Shown piece after piece: positions 42,037 to 46,805 of a stretch of 62,500 nt of DNA. The position numbers and the translations under genes are program-made. The notes beneath the pieces are model-generated. The model was not told the origin of the DNA. It did not search any database and saw only the letters and a program-made list of their open reading frames with translations. Source of the stretch: Glandiceps talaboti (taxonomy: Eukaryota; Hemichordata; Enteropneusta; Spengelidae); contig NC_135558.1 in assembly GCF_964340395.1 (NCBI RefSeq), positions 4,595,001 to 4,657,500 on the forward strand. Direction: 5' to 3'. Positions within the stretch are counted from its first letter, which is position 1, and each line of letters begins with the position of its first letter.

Positions 42037-43184
42037 TACATACATACATACATACATACATACATACATACATACATACATACATACATACATACATACA
42101 AATACATATACATATATGAATATAAACATAAACCATGGAGGTAGGAAGGACAGTGTTCCTACCTCCATGACATAACCAATACGACAAAAAGATAATTAAT
42201 GGCCTATGTCAGATCATGGATGTATTTACACTAATACATCCATAGTCAGATAAGAATTCAAATTTGGGTGAAAGAAACAGAACTATAGAACATATTCGTC
42301 TTGAATAAATGCTCCTATTGCTATAGCTACAAAACACACACCTTCCTCATGATTACAAGACAGCACTATAATTTAAATATAAGAACACGGGATTATATGA
42401 TGGCCCTTTATTAAATGTTTTCTGGCATGTTCATATTTAAAAATTACAAATTGTAGCAAAAAATGGAATCGTATTATGAAATATTTCACTAAACAAATTC
42501 GATGAAATTGAAATTGTCATGAACAGGAAATGTAAATCCATCATAGTCCTGTGTCGCGCTGTCTGCTACTCGACTACTTAAATTTTACACATAGGTTATA
42601 AATTTCAACTGAAAAACAGCTATATTTTCATTTGATTATCCGTTACTGGTATCTTTAAAATGTAAATCATTTGTTAATGTTCCATTTTGTAGAGCCAGTT
42701 GACACCGGAACATACTAGACTGAAATAGGAACTTGTTAGTTACAACATGTAATCTCCAACTCACTACACAGCCTACCTTGAGACCCTTCCCACGTATCAA
42801 ATCAAACGCAGAAAGAGGTAGGATGATATGAAACTGGGACGTACAGGTTTGGACTATTATGTTTGTCATCAGTGTCTGACAAACAATGAGCCCATTTCAT
42901 AACCTAGGCAATGGCATGCATACATGTATGTGATTATTGAAATTCGGGCCTGGCTGGGCTCGTACAGTCTTAACGCAACGTAAATAAAATCACGATGACA
43001 AAGCGTACAAAACATCGTTGTTTTTCAGACAAATACACAGCCAATATAGCACAGATCGAAGTAGTTACCTTTTGATGATAGATTGTGATAATATTGGTAT
43101 ATCGCTGATCTTGAACGACGTGTACGAAGCTGCTAGTAATGGTTTTATTATCGACGGCCAATCCTGCACCACGGCCGTCGCCAT
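129..43184 (-). CDS. UBR4: UBR4 E3 ubiquitin ligase, 5' part of gene (62 coding exons, 3' end outside window)
   Basis: UBR4 (p600) is a giant N-recognin: it binds destabilising N-terminal residues through a UBR box and promotes ubiquitination in the cytoplasm. The joined exons translate to 3096 residues without frameshift or internal stop, against about 5180 for the whole human protein. Collinear matches to remembered human UBR4 run through the whole length, including the UBR box and the stretch with [19 protein letters not shown]. The start is the ATG at 43184-43182 (context GTCAAAATGGCGACGG); the following residues [13 protein letters not shown] resemble human WEVAVRPLLSASY. All exon borders used are AG acceptors and GT donors. 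The last exon here ends in phase 0 at 129, so the C-terminal ligase region lies beyond the left edge. Exon coordinates are given in the six block entries below. Orthology is seen from sequence; ligase activity is family knowledge. Confidence 0.97.
2693..2740. repeat. Perfect 14-bp inverted repeat (hairpin)
   Basis: CATAGACCCTCCAC at 2693-2706 and GTGGAGGGTCTATG at 2727-2740 with a 20-base loop. It lies in the UBR4 intron between exons 58 and 59. A related hairpin is at 11018-11050. Confidence 0.85.
2811..6575 (-). CDS. UBR4: UBR4 exons 53-58, residues 2400-2796
   Basis: Exons: 6304-6575, 5560-5694, 5077-5299, 4452-4649, 3842-3963, 2811-3050. Exon 53 encodes [20 protein letters not shown] and [14 protein letters not shown], near-identical to human. 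Exon 54 has [20 protein letters not shown] and exon 55 has [20 protein letters not shown]. Exon 57 has [19 protein letters not shown] and exon 58 [20 protein letters not shown] followed by an acidic, serine/glycine-rich disordered linker. The basic RPRHRRRRV cluster resembles a nuclear localisation signal, and human has a related basic stretch; function is not shown. The intron upstream of exon 53 contains a partial copy of the exon's 5' end. Confidence 0.94.
4140..4436 (-). mobile_element. SINE fragment, same family as 33225-33853, tRNA head missing
   Basis: Shares the blocks around GGCATGGCTCTATA, CTTCCTCAACTCCCTGGGAA, CAGTTGGGTTGACTGGGGCA and TGGTTCAAAT with the 33 kb copy, in the same order and orientation. 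It starts at an AATAATAAT-type tail and stops at AATGGCAG, where the tRNA head would begin. It lies in UBR4 intron 56, between exons 56 and 57? The exact intron is the one between 3963 and 4452. Confidence 0.65.
4771..4792. repeat. Poly-C run of 22
   Basis: Homopolymer in the UBR4 intron between exons 55 and 56; it is poly-G in the UBR4 transcript. Confidence 0.9.
6042..6109. repeat. (CA)n microsatellite
   Basis: About 34 uninterrupted CA units in the UBR4 intron between exons 53 and 54, preceded by degenerate CA-rich sequence from about 5970. Confidence 0.95.
6913..15659 (-). CDS. UBR4: UBR4 exons 40-52, beta-rich central region (residues 1720-2400)
   Basis: Exons: 15423-15659, 13809-13979, 13249-13500, 12612-12701, 11680-11832, 11225-11449, 10783-10867, 10355-10427, 9773-9950, 9201-9399, 8227-8387, 7433-7564, 6913-6997. 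The block starts with [10 protein letters not shown] directly after the UBR box and continues with [116 protein letters not shown] and [12 protein letters not shown]. The repeated hydrophobic beta-strand pattern with GS/GD turns suggests a WD40-like propeller followed by a beta-sandwich; this fold call is inference. Conservation with human is very high, indicating strong constraint. Intron 40 carries the 38-bp minisatellite and intron 45 the nuclear-receptor-like direct repeats. Confidence 0.95.
7702..7793. mobile_element. Short MITE with CTGTAAG ends
   Basis: CTGTAAGGTACGCCATAACG at the left and CATGACATATCTTACAGTC at the right form an imperfect inverted repeat. A related longer piece at 41345-41493 begins GGTACGCCATGACAGGGC and ends ATATCTTACAGTC. 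Confidence 0.5.
10001..10026. repeat. Poly-G run of 26
   Basis: Homopolymer in the UBR4 intron between exons 47 and 48; poly-C in the transcript. Confidence 0.9.
11018..11050. repeat. Imperfect hairpin related to 2693-2740
   Basis: CCACAGACCC at 11018-11027 pairs with GGGTCTATGG at 11041-11050 with one mismatch. TGGAGGGTCTATGG is shared with the 2.7 kb hairpin. Confidence 0.6.
11074..11226 (-). promoter_or_regulatory. Cluster of DR1-type nuclear receptor half-sites next to UBR4 exon 45 donor
   Basis: On the minus strand, three AGGTCA-type half-sites spaced by one base (AGGTCAAAGGTCAAGGGTCA) begin within the donor GTAGGTCAAAGG at 11203-11224. A second AGGTCAAAGGTCA is at about 11079-11091 and an imperfect GATCAAAGGTCA at about 11127-11140. 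DR1 is the consensus for HNF4 and RXR heterodimers. Binding is not shown. Confidence 0.45.
12134..12345 (+). mobile_element. SINE fragment, plus orientation, tRNA head present
   Basis: Box A-like ATCAGTGGTTAGAGTGAC and box B-like GGTTGCTTGATTTGATCC are followed by TTTTGAACCACAATTGTGCC and GGGACCAGGTAGGATAA, matching the reverse complement of the 33 kb element. The 3' half is missing. It lies in the UBR4 intron between 11832 and 12612. Confidence 0.65.
14083..14840. repeat. 38-bp minisatellite, about 20 copies, each with an AP-1-type TGACTCA
   Basis: The unit is AGGGTGACTCAGTGCTAACA plus CAGTGTCAGTCTAGCATC. Copies are nearly identical, varying mainly at CAGTCT/CAGACT/CAAACT and CATCAGGG/CATAAGGG. 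The first copy has TGGCTCA instead of TGACTCA. The array sits in UBR4 intron 40, between 13979 and 15423. Confidence 0.95.
15111..15127. repeat. Poly-C run of 17
   Basis: Homopolymer in UBR4 intron 40, about 270 bp from the minisatellite. Confidence 0.9.
16183..17054 (-). CDS. UBR4: UBR4 exons 38-39, UBR-box zinc finger (residues 1647-1719)
   Basis: Exon 38 is 16984-17054 and exon 39 is 16183-16330. Together they encode the UBR box, the N-degron-binding zinc finger: [19 protein letters not shown], then [39 protein letters not shown] and CGAKEDGSC. The cysteine/histidine ladder, the CHTCKM and CHKDHE blocks and the final CDCG motif are intact and nearly identical to human UBR4, so zinc coordination should be preserved. 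This is the most conserved part of the window. The split inside the Trp codon (TG/G) between the two exons is clear. Acidic residues just before it ([14 protein letters not shown], exon 37) match the acidic lead-in of the human protein. Confidence 0.97.
17290..17420 (+). mobile_element. Possible diverged internal SINE fragment
   Basis: ATTGCATGCTCTTCAGGGAGTTGAAG and GGGCCACTGTGCAAT-like words (quoted in pieces) resemble the complement of the 33.3-33.4 kb SINE body. The match is patchy and neither end is defined. Confidence 0.35.
17582..32788 (-). CDS. UBR4: UBR4 exons 13-37, helical scaffold residues 632-1646
   Basis: Exons: 32703-32788, 32203-32285, 31590-31675, 30921-31146, 30027-30144, 29575-29677, 28860-29001, 27994-28097, 27069-27197, 26379-26573, 26068-26175, 25463-25594, 25138-25229, 24207-24426, 23514-23595, 23115-23193, 22565-22658, 21791-21912, 21218-21324, 20670-20765, 19872-20061, 19087-19278, 18886-18949, 18139-18221, 17582-17693. 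Human-like anchors include [10 protein letters not shown] (exon 15), [14 protein letters not shown] (18), [11 protein letters not shown] (22), [10 protein letters not shown] (26), [12 protein letters not shown] (32), [18 protein letters not shown] (34) and [10 protein letters not shown] (37). The region is alpha-helical by composition with no catalytic motif; in the family it is scaffold. Exons 25 and 30 have border duplications listed under findings. Each phase was checked against the neighbouring exon. Confidence 0.94.
19731..19800 (+). mobile_element. Fold-back repeat remnant (left end only)
   Basis: AACCCCATGATGCACGAGGG followed by GGCGTACTCAGGGTATTTG and CAAGCACTTGTA matches the left end of the 30395-30820 element. 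Confidence 0.55.
20378..20524. mobile_element. 147-bp MITE with 18-bp terminal inverted repeats
   Basis: TAGTCTTGCTGCTAGACC at the left matches the complement of GGTCTAGCAGCTAGACTA at the right in 17 of 18 positions. Terminal TA on both sides could be a TA target duplication. A remnant of its right end (AAGAAAGCC... GTCTAGCAGCTAGACTAA) lies at about 1778-1812. Confidence 0.7.
23888..24054 (+). mobile_element. 167-bp MITE, copy 1, with 6-bp target duplication
   Basis: Starts CAGTGTTTTTGCTAAGG and ends in ACACTG, with ATTTCT on both outer sides. The interior has three GGGAACCCCGGTA motifs. The reverse complement of 38992-39158 aligns along the full length and both copies are 167 bp. It lies in UBR4 intron 26. 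Confidence 0.8.
24709..25090 (+). mobile_element. Fold-back repeat of about 400 bp, copy 1
   Basis: Shares GGCATACTCAAGGGTATTTG, GAGTGCTTGCAGTGTTCTCT and TGGCATGGGGTTAT with the copy at 30395-30820. The inner part is a long imperfect inverted repeat (GTATTTGCATGAG and its complement). A unique tail with TTTGCATAT and ATTGTACTGCAGTGAAAAT also matches. The element stops just beside UBR4 exon 25. Confidence 0.7.
27412..27640. repeat. Imperfect tandem repeat of about 50-60 bp, 4 copies
   Basis: Each copy has CATCAACTTGCTGAGGGAC, a CCCCCTA stretch and AAGTTGCACATTCTGTAC. The last copy has an expanded poly-C tract at 27585-27603. It lies in the UBR4 intron between exons 20 and 21. Confidence 0.75.
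27585..27603. repeat. Poly-C run of 19
   Basis: Expanded CCCCC segment in the last unit of the 27.4-27.6 kb tandem repeat. Confidence 0.9.
28144..28184. repeat. (TGTTG)n pentanucleotide repeat
   Basis: About seven TGTTG units just upstream of UBR4 exon 20. Confidence 0.85.
29906..29921. repeat. Poly-G run of 16
   Basis: Homopolymer in the UBR4 intron between exons 17 and 18. Confidence 0.9.
30395..30820 (+). mobile_element. Fold-back repeat of about 425 bp, copy 2
   Basis: AACCCCTTGACATGA at the left and GCCATGGGGTT near 30570-30580 form the outer inverted ends of a fold-back core. The copy then continues with a tail matching copy 1 (TTATTTGCATATCA, TATTGCACTGCCGGTGAAAA, CATTGGTATATATGTAATA). 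It lies in the UBR4 intron between exons 16 and 17. Confidence 0.7.
31922..32130. repeat. Imperfect tandem duplication of about 105 bp
   Basis: GGGGAACACCAAACTTTGG occurs near 31939 and again near 32047, each followed by a GTGTGCATCA/GTGGTGCATCA block. Located in the UBR4 intron between exons 14 and 15. Confidence 0.6.
33011..43184 (-). CDS. UBR4: UBR4 exons 1-12, N-terminal residues 1-631
   Basis: Exons, high to low: 43069-43184, 40933-41030, 39921-40024, 39367-39490, 38250-38407, 37459-37691, 36827-37073, 35975-36237, 35406-35505, 34577-34717, 34243-34357, 33011-33204. Lengths are 116, 98, 104, 124, 158, 233, 247, 263, 100, 141, 115 and 194. Strong human-like stretches are FVALSTHYI (exon 2), TAACKVL (exon 3), [12 protein letters not shown] (exon 4), [15 protein letters not shown] (exon 6) and LEPLTPSRL with [12 protein letters not shown] (exon 7). 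Exons 11-12 encode a low-complexity acidic/serine-rich linker with [15 protein letters not shown], then [18 protein letters not shown] and a proline run; the same linker exists in human UBR4. The N-terminal half is expected to be an armadillo-like helical scaffold (family knowledge). Exon 3 has an unusual donor array, described separately. Confidence 0.95.
33225..33853 (-). mobile_element. Second tRNA-derived SINE family, near-complete copy interrupted by a MITE
   Basis: Read on the minus strand, the element begins near 33853 with a box A-like TGCCTGAATGGTTACAGTGC and box B-like GGTTTGAGCC. A body with TTTGAACCACCATTGTGCC follows, and it ends near 33230 in a TTATTATATTA-like tail. The stretch 33455-33703 is a separate inserted MITE. 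Related copies occur at 4140-4436 (minus, head missing) and 12134-12345 (plus, tail missing). All lie in UBR4 introns. Confidence 0.75.
33455..33703. mobile_element. 249-bp MITE nested inside a SINE
   Basis: Terminal inverted repeats ATAGGGAACTTGCA and TGCAAGTTCCCTAT are perfect over 14 bp and flanked by TA on both sides. Removing the element restores a continuous SINE sequence comparable to the uninterrupted copy near 4350-4380. A TA target duplication points to a Tc1/mariner-type mover. Confidence 0.75.
36370..36407. repeat. 12-bp inverted repeat with a GTACATGTAC loop
   Basis: GTTAGGGGGTCT at 36370-36381 pairs with AGACACCCTAAC at 36396-36407 with one mismatch. The loop holds the palindrome GTACATGTAC. 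Confidence 0.7.
38992..39158 (-). mobile_element. 167-bp MITE, copy 2, with an adjoining partial copy
   Basis: CAGTGTTTTTGCTAAGG is at the low end and CCTTAGCAAAATCACTG at the high end. A truncated copy of about 60 bp immediately precedes it (about 38930-38991, CTAAGTAGGTAAA and GTTCCCCAGTAATTTTACTG), so a target duplication cannot be read. Located in UBR4 intron 4. Confidence 0.75.
39784..39943. repeat. 32-bp tandem repeat, 5 copies, containing the 3' end and splice donor of UBR4 exon 3
   Basis: The unit GTGACTTACCAGTGTAACAG plus CACAATAAACTA starts at 39784, 39816, 39848, 39880 and 39912. On the minus strand each copy reads GCTGTTACACTG followed by GTAAGTCAC, the end of exon 3 plus a consensus donor. 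Only the copy at 39912-39943 is joined to the upstream coding part of the exon. Confidence 0.95.
40087..40287. repeat. Compound microsatellite (TG)n(TATG)n(TG)n
   Basis: TG repeats flank about 13 TATG units at about 40184-40236, then about 25 TG units follow. It lies in UBR4 intron 2. It is the reverse complement of the array at 41998-42100. Confidence 0.95.
40745..40870. mobile_element. MITE family with CAGCCAAGGAAAATAC ends, copy 1
   Basis: TTCAGCCAAGGAAAATACTA at the left pairs with CATATTTTCCTTGGCTGAA at the right. The core is GTTGCTAGATGAGTAGTGAC. Related copies are at 54785-55085, 56600-56795 and 61222-61353. Located in UBR4 intron 2. Confidence 0.7.
41345..41493. mobile_element. Related short MITE with CTTACAG end
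   Basis: Shares AAGGTACGCCATGACA, CAGTCAATCCCTTTCA and ATATCTTACAGTC with 7702-7793 in the same order. Located in UBR4 intron 1. Confidence 0.5.
41641..41676. repeat. Perfect 36-nt palindrome
   Basis: ATAGACAATAGAGAGGGA is followed at once by its reverse complement, with no spacer. Located in UBR4 intron 1. The same sequence with a small central change recurs at 59992-60027. Confidence 0.9.
41880..41897. repeat. Perfect 18-nt palindrome
   Basis: AAGGGGAGATCTCCCCTT in UBR4 intron 1, preceded by ACCATGGAGGT, which also precedes the hairpin at 42134. Confidence 0.8.
41998..42100. repeat. Compound microsatellite (CA)n(CATA)n
   Basis: About 15 CA units are followed by about 17 CATA units. It lies in UBR4 intron 1. 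Confidence 0.95.
42134..42169. repeat. Perfect 14-bp inverted repeat
   Basis: CATGGAGGTAGGAA at 42134-42147 and TTCCTACCTCCATG at 42156-42169 with an 8-base loop, just beyond the CATA microsatellite. Confidence 0.85.
42216..42243. repeat. Perfect 11-bp inverted repeat
   Basis: ATGGATGTATT at 42216-42226 and AATACATCCAT at 42233-42243 with a 6-base loop. Confidence 0.8.
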
Positions 43185-43195
43185 TTTGACCAGCC
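43171..43195 (-). promoter_or_regulatory. UBR4 start codon context with YY1-like CAAAATGGCG motif
   Basis: On the minus strand the initiator reads GTCAAAATGGCGACGGCC, with A at -3 and G at +4, a good Kozak context. CAAAATGGCG also resembles the YY1 core (AAGATGGCGGC), often found at or just after the start of housekeeping genes; that reading is inference. No TATA box is evident in the roughly 100 bases upstream. Confidence 0.4.
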
Positions 43196-43420
43196 TATGA
43201 TGAACCGAACAGCGCCCTCAAGTTAAGATGACATCCTGCAAGTGACATGAAGTGACATCATCTGCCAATTTTAATGATGATCACAGTTGGGTTCCCGTTT
43301 ATACATGTACAGTGCTAGTGCAGCAGCCACATGGCACATTAAACTCTAACAGACCGCAGAATTTGACGAAATCGTCACATATTTATGAACACACTTGTTT
43401 CAGGAAATAAATACATACGT

Positions 43421-43463
43421 ATAGTTAATAACGTTAGTGTAATACACTAACATTATTAACTAT
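43421..43463. repeat. 20-bp near-perfect inverted repeat upstream of UBR4
   Basis: ATAGTTAATAACGTTAGTGT at 43421-43440 and ACACTAACATTATTAACTAT at 43444-43463 match at 19 of 20 positions with a 3-base spacer. It is about 240 bp upstream of the UBR4 ATG. Confidence 0.85.
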
Positions 43464-46059
43464 GGAACCCTCATGATCTAATCTATGTTCAAAAGTTATT
43501 TTTGAGTGCAATTTCCGGAACGATGTAAAGCTCAGAACAAAAAAATATATACACTGCAATCATTGCAGCTATTTTGTTGACTGCCGTTCAAATTCATAGA
43601 AATTCAATATCACAATAGATGTCTCAAAAGCAACGATTTAAAGAATAATGTATTTGTTGTATCCCTAAAGTGTCAGCACAAGTCACAATACTTATTATCG
43701 AGTATACATCTACGTGTATTAGGGACCTAGATTGGAGTCTTAGCTTTGACAAATTCATGTAGGCGGATGAGTGGATCCATGGAAAGACAGGGTGGGGGGG
43801 GGGGTGCGTCTGAAGTATTCAATCGGTTTGGAGGGAGACCGCTGTATTTTAATCGGTTTAATTTGAAATGTTATCAAAAAGTTGAAGAAAAAAAACACTT
43901 GTTTTCTGCGGATCATTTTACTGCAGTAGTATAGTTATCCAATAAGAGAAGGATCGGCGGATATGACGTCACAAACGCGTTAACTCGGGTACAGGTGTCT
44001 ACAAGCGTCTGTGTGTTTGATTAATTCCCGTTTATCAATTACTGTTGAAAGACATATTACAACGTCAGGACGACTATTGACAGTCTAACATTATATTATC
44101 AAAAGTTCAGGTCACAATTTGACAGTCATTTCTGACAAAGTTTACACATAAAGAAATACAGCTAAATGTACTGTGTGTTTTATGTTTGTTCAACCTTGTT
44201 GTTGTTACACGCATACTAGATTAGGATAAAGTTTGACACGATTAATCTGACTGCTGACAGTTCTGTTATCAACATCATAGAACAAACAACAAAATAACAA
44301 TTTGGCAGGTGATATTGGAGGGCGTCTTTATGTGAAGAATAATGTATATCGTCAACACGTACATTAATACTAGTATAATATTGCATAGCATTATACGTGC
44401 AAGCTGTATTGGGGGATCAACTATGCCAAAGTTCAACACTGACATGTAATATAGCCTATGGTATTTTCTTGTATTACAATCAAATAATGCTGCAGTAATA
44501 TGATCAAATAGACGTTACATAGATTTTGTGATGAAATGGAGTAACCGTGGTAAGTCAATTGACTTTTATATCCAATTTAAAATCATTCATGTGACAGAAT
44601 TGGCATACCATTTAATTTCTGATGTATATTCTAAACTTCTTAATCTACAAAATTGCAACGCTTATTTCTAAAACAAAAAAAAAATGATACTGGACAAATT
44701 GATTCGAATCTTTTTATTTGCAATCCTTAATTTGTACGATATACGGTAACATTTTTAAACCGAGTTTTACAACACATCAAACTTGATATATAGTTTACAT
44801 TGAGGAGATTGCATACAAAGCAATGTTCGCCACACAATATTTTAACAATAGGTTGATAAGAGATCAATCCAGAGGTTAAAAGACCAGTAACACTCTCTGT
44901 TGTTACCAGTTTGATATACACAGGCGGCACCATCCGTGGATTTGTGACTATAGCATTTGCATCAACTGAAGTGGGTTGAAGTTTGTTCAAATCGTTTCAT
45001 TCACCGTATAGAATTCTCAACAAAACTTAATTTCATTGAAGTCTGGTATTTAATTTCATGGAGGGTGCTCAAGTATTACAAGAGGGTTCAGTATGTATTG
45101 GGACACGTCCTGGGAGAGCACTGCATATATAATAATTACGTTGTTGGGCTAGGTAAACCTCTACCTATAAATTACCTGCATATATATTGCAATTTTGGTT
45201 TAGTCATAGACATTAGACTCTCCATAGTTTAAAGACAATGGTTCAGTGAGCTTTTCGACCTTTTTACACGCTAATTATGTTTTTAGAAGACTAGAAGTTA
45301 ACATATATATGGAATACATGGGACAAATTAAAAGTAGCGTCTGTTCTCTTTCTTCTGAATAATATATCTGACATATTACATGTATTAGTCATTTCTAAAC
45401 TTAAGTCATGATATTTACAAACAAGTTCATAAATTACTTCCACATTAAATATGGATAATCTTCTTGAAATTGTAATCAATATAGAAATTGCAAGCCTGCA
45501 ATCTTGAATACATGTATTTTATATAATTAAATGATGCATAATGGTAAATGTGGTATACAATAATCACTATACAGTTGTAAACAACCTGTCACTTTGTTGT
45601 AAGGGAGCCTTCATTTAAATACAAGGGGAGGGCCAGGTTTGTTGGATAAAATATAACACCCAACACCCCCAACACACATATCCCTCTGCCCTTTTCCAAG
45701 TGTATTTGCTGAAGGCTCTCTAACCACAAATGATCTAGTCTTGGTAACCTGCTACCATGTAGGAGGGTTAACTTTCTGTACAAACGTAACTACAAATAAT
45801 CCCATAGTCCTTTGCATCTGAGCATGCTCACTTTAGATTCGATTTGTCTTGGATATATATACCTTGGATATCTAGTTCTTTTGAGAGTCAGGTTATACCG
45901 AAATATTTTCAAATCAAAATCAGGTAATTCTATTAGAAAGAGTGTACTCGCTGAAAAAGTGTACTCCCTGTTAGGATATATAAAAAGTAACACTGAAGTA
46001 AAGCACTTTCCCTATGTGCTACATTTATTTATAGCTTTCGTAATGTAAAACATTCATTC
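43464..46059. other. Intergenic stretch upstream of UBR4, no gene supported
   Basis: AT-rich sequence with stops in all frames. It has a poly-G of 11 at 43794-43804 and a TGACGTCA (CRE-type) at about 43964. There is a stretch near 45790-45830 sharing ATCCCATAGTC and TCTGAGCATGCT with the 33.5 kb MITE. An 87-codon minus frame at 44727-44990 has no recognisable homology. Confidence 0.6.
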
Positions 46060-46350
46060 AGCAAATGGAACACTATACTTGTAAACTTGATATGGATGCT
46101 ATCAATGATTGTGGTATAGACAGATAACGCTTTACTTTGGTGTTATGGGTTGTAATAGCAAATGGAAGAGTATACTTGTAAACTTGATATGGATGCTATC
46201 AATGATTATGGTACAGACAGATAACGCTTTACTTTGGTGTTATGGGTTGTAATAGCAAATGGAACAGTATACTTGTAAACTTGATATGGATGCTAGCAAT
46301 AATGATTATGGTACAGACAGATAACGCTTTACTTTGGTGTTATGGGTTGT
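46060..46350. repeat. 97-bp tandem repeat, 3 copies
   Basis: Copies start at 46060, 46157 and 46254 with AGCAAATGGAA and end GGTGTTATGGGTTGTA. The third has a 3-base insertion. It lies between UBR4 and the 3' end of the TRIM-NHL gene. Confidence 0.9.
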
Positions 46351-46746
46351 ACAACACTCTGCTAGTAAAGCTTTAATTTGTAAAAGTTGAGTCAATGGTT
46401 ATCTGTATGATTAATTTGAAAGCATAATTAGACACCAGTATGCAAAGTCAGTATCTAAATTAGTATTTATAATTGTTTTCTGTGAAAGAAATCTTTGCTA
46501 GCAAGATTAGAAGCAATTATTCTGTTCTATTTTACTCCAATTCTCTTCAAAGCTTGTTCAGTGTCTATATGGAGCTGCTAACGACAAAGGGTTTCTTTAT
46601 GATTTGTTTTTCATAGTGTTGGATCAGCACAAATGAACATCAGATTTGACATGTTTTGTTGTCTAGTTTATAATTTCGTTAGTAGCTGAGAATGTCTTCT
46701 ACGGTACGGATCTGTCAATATTTATCCTGTGTTTGTATGCACAACG

Positions 46747-46752
46747 TTTATT
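46747..46752 (-). terminator. Candidate polyadenylation signal AATAAA of the TRIM-NHL gene
   Basis: TTTATT on the plus strand is AATAAA on the minus strand, about 54 bases after the TAA stop at 46806-46808. This is the closest canonical hexamer downstream of the gene; a second lies near 46024-46029. Without transcript data the choice is tentative. Confidence 0.4.
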
Positions 46753-46805
46753 ACCAGTGTCCTGACTGTGCTTTATCATCGACTCTCGGGTGTTCGCGTC
46801 TGGAT

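Noticed and set aside
44727-44990. An 87-codon minus-strand frame in the intergenic region
   Set aside because: No recognisable domain, no convincing splice partners and ordinary local composition. It could be an exon of an unknown gene, but I cannot support it.
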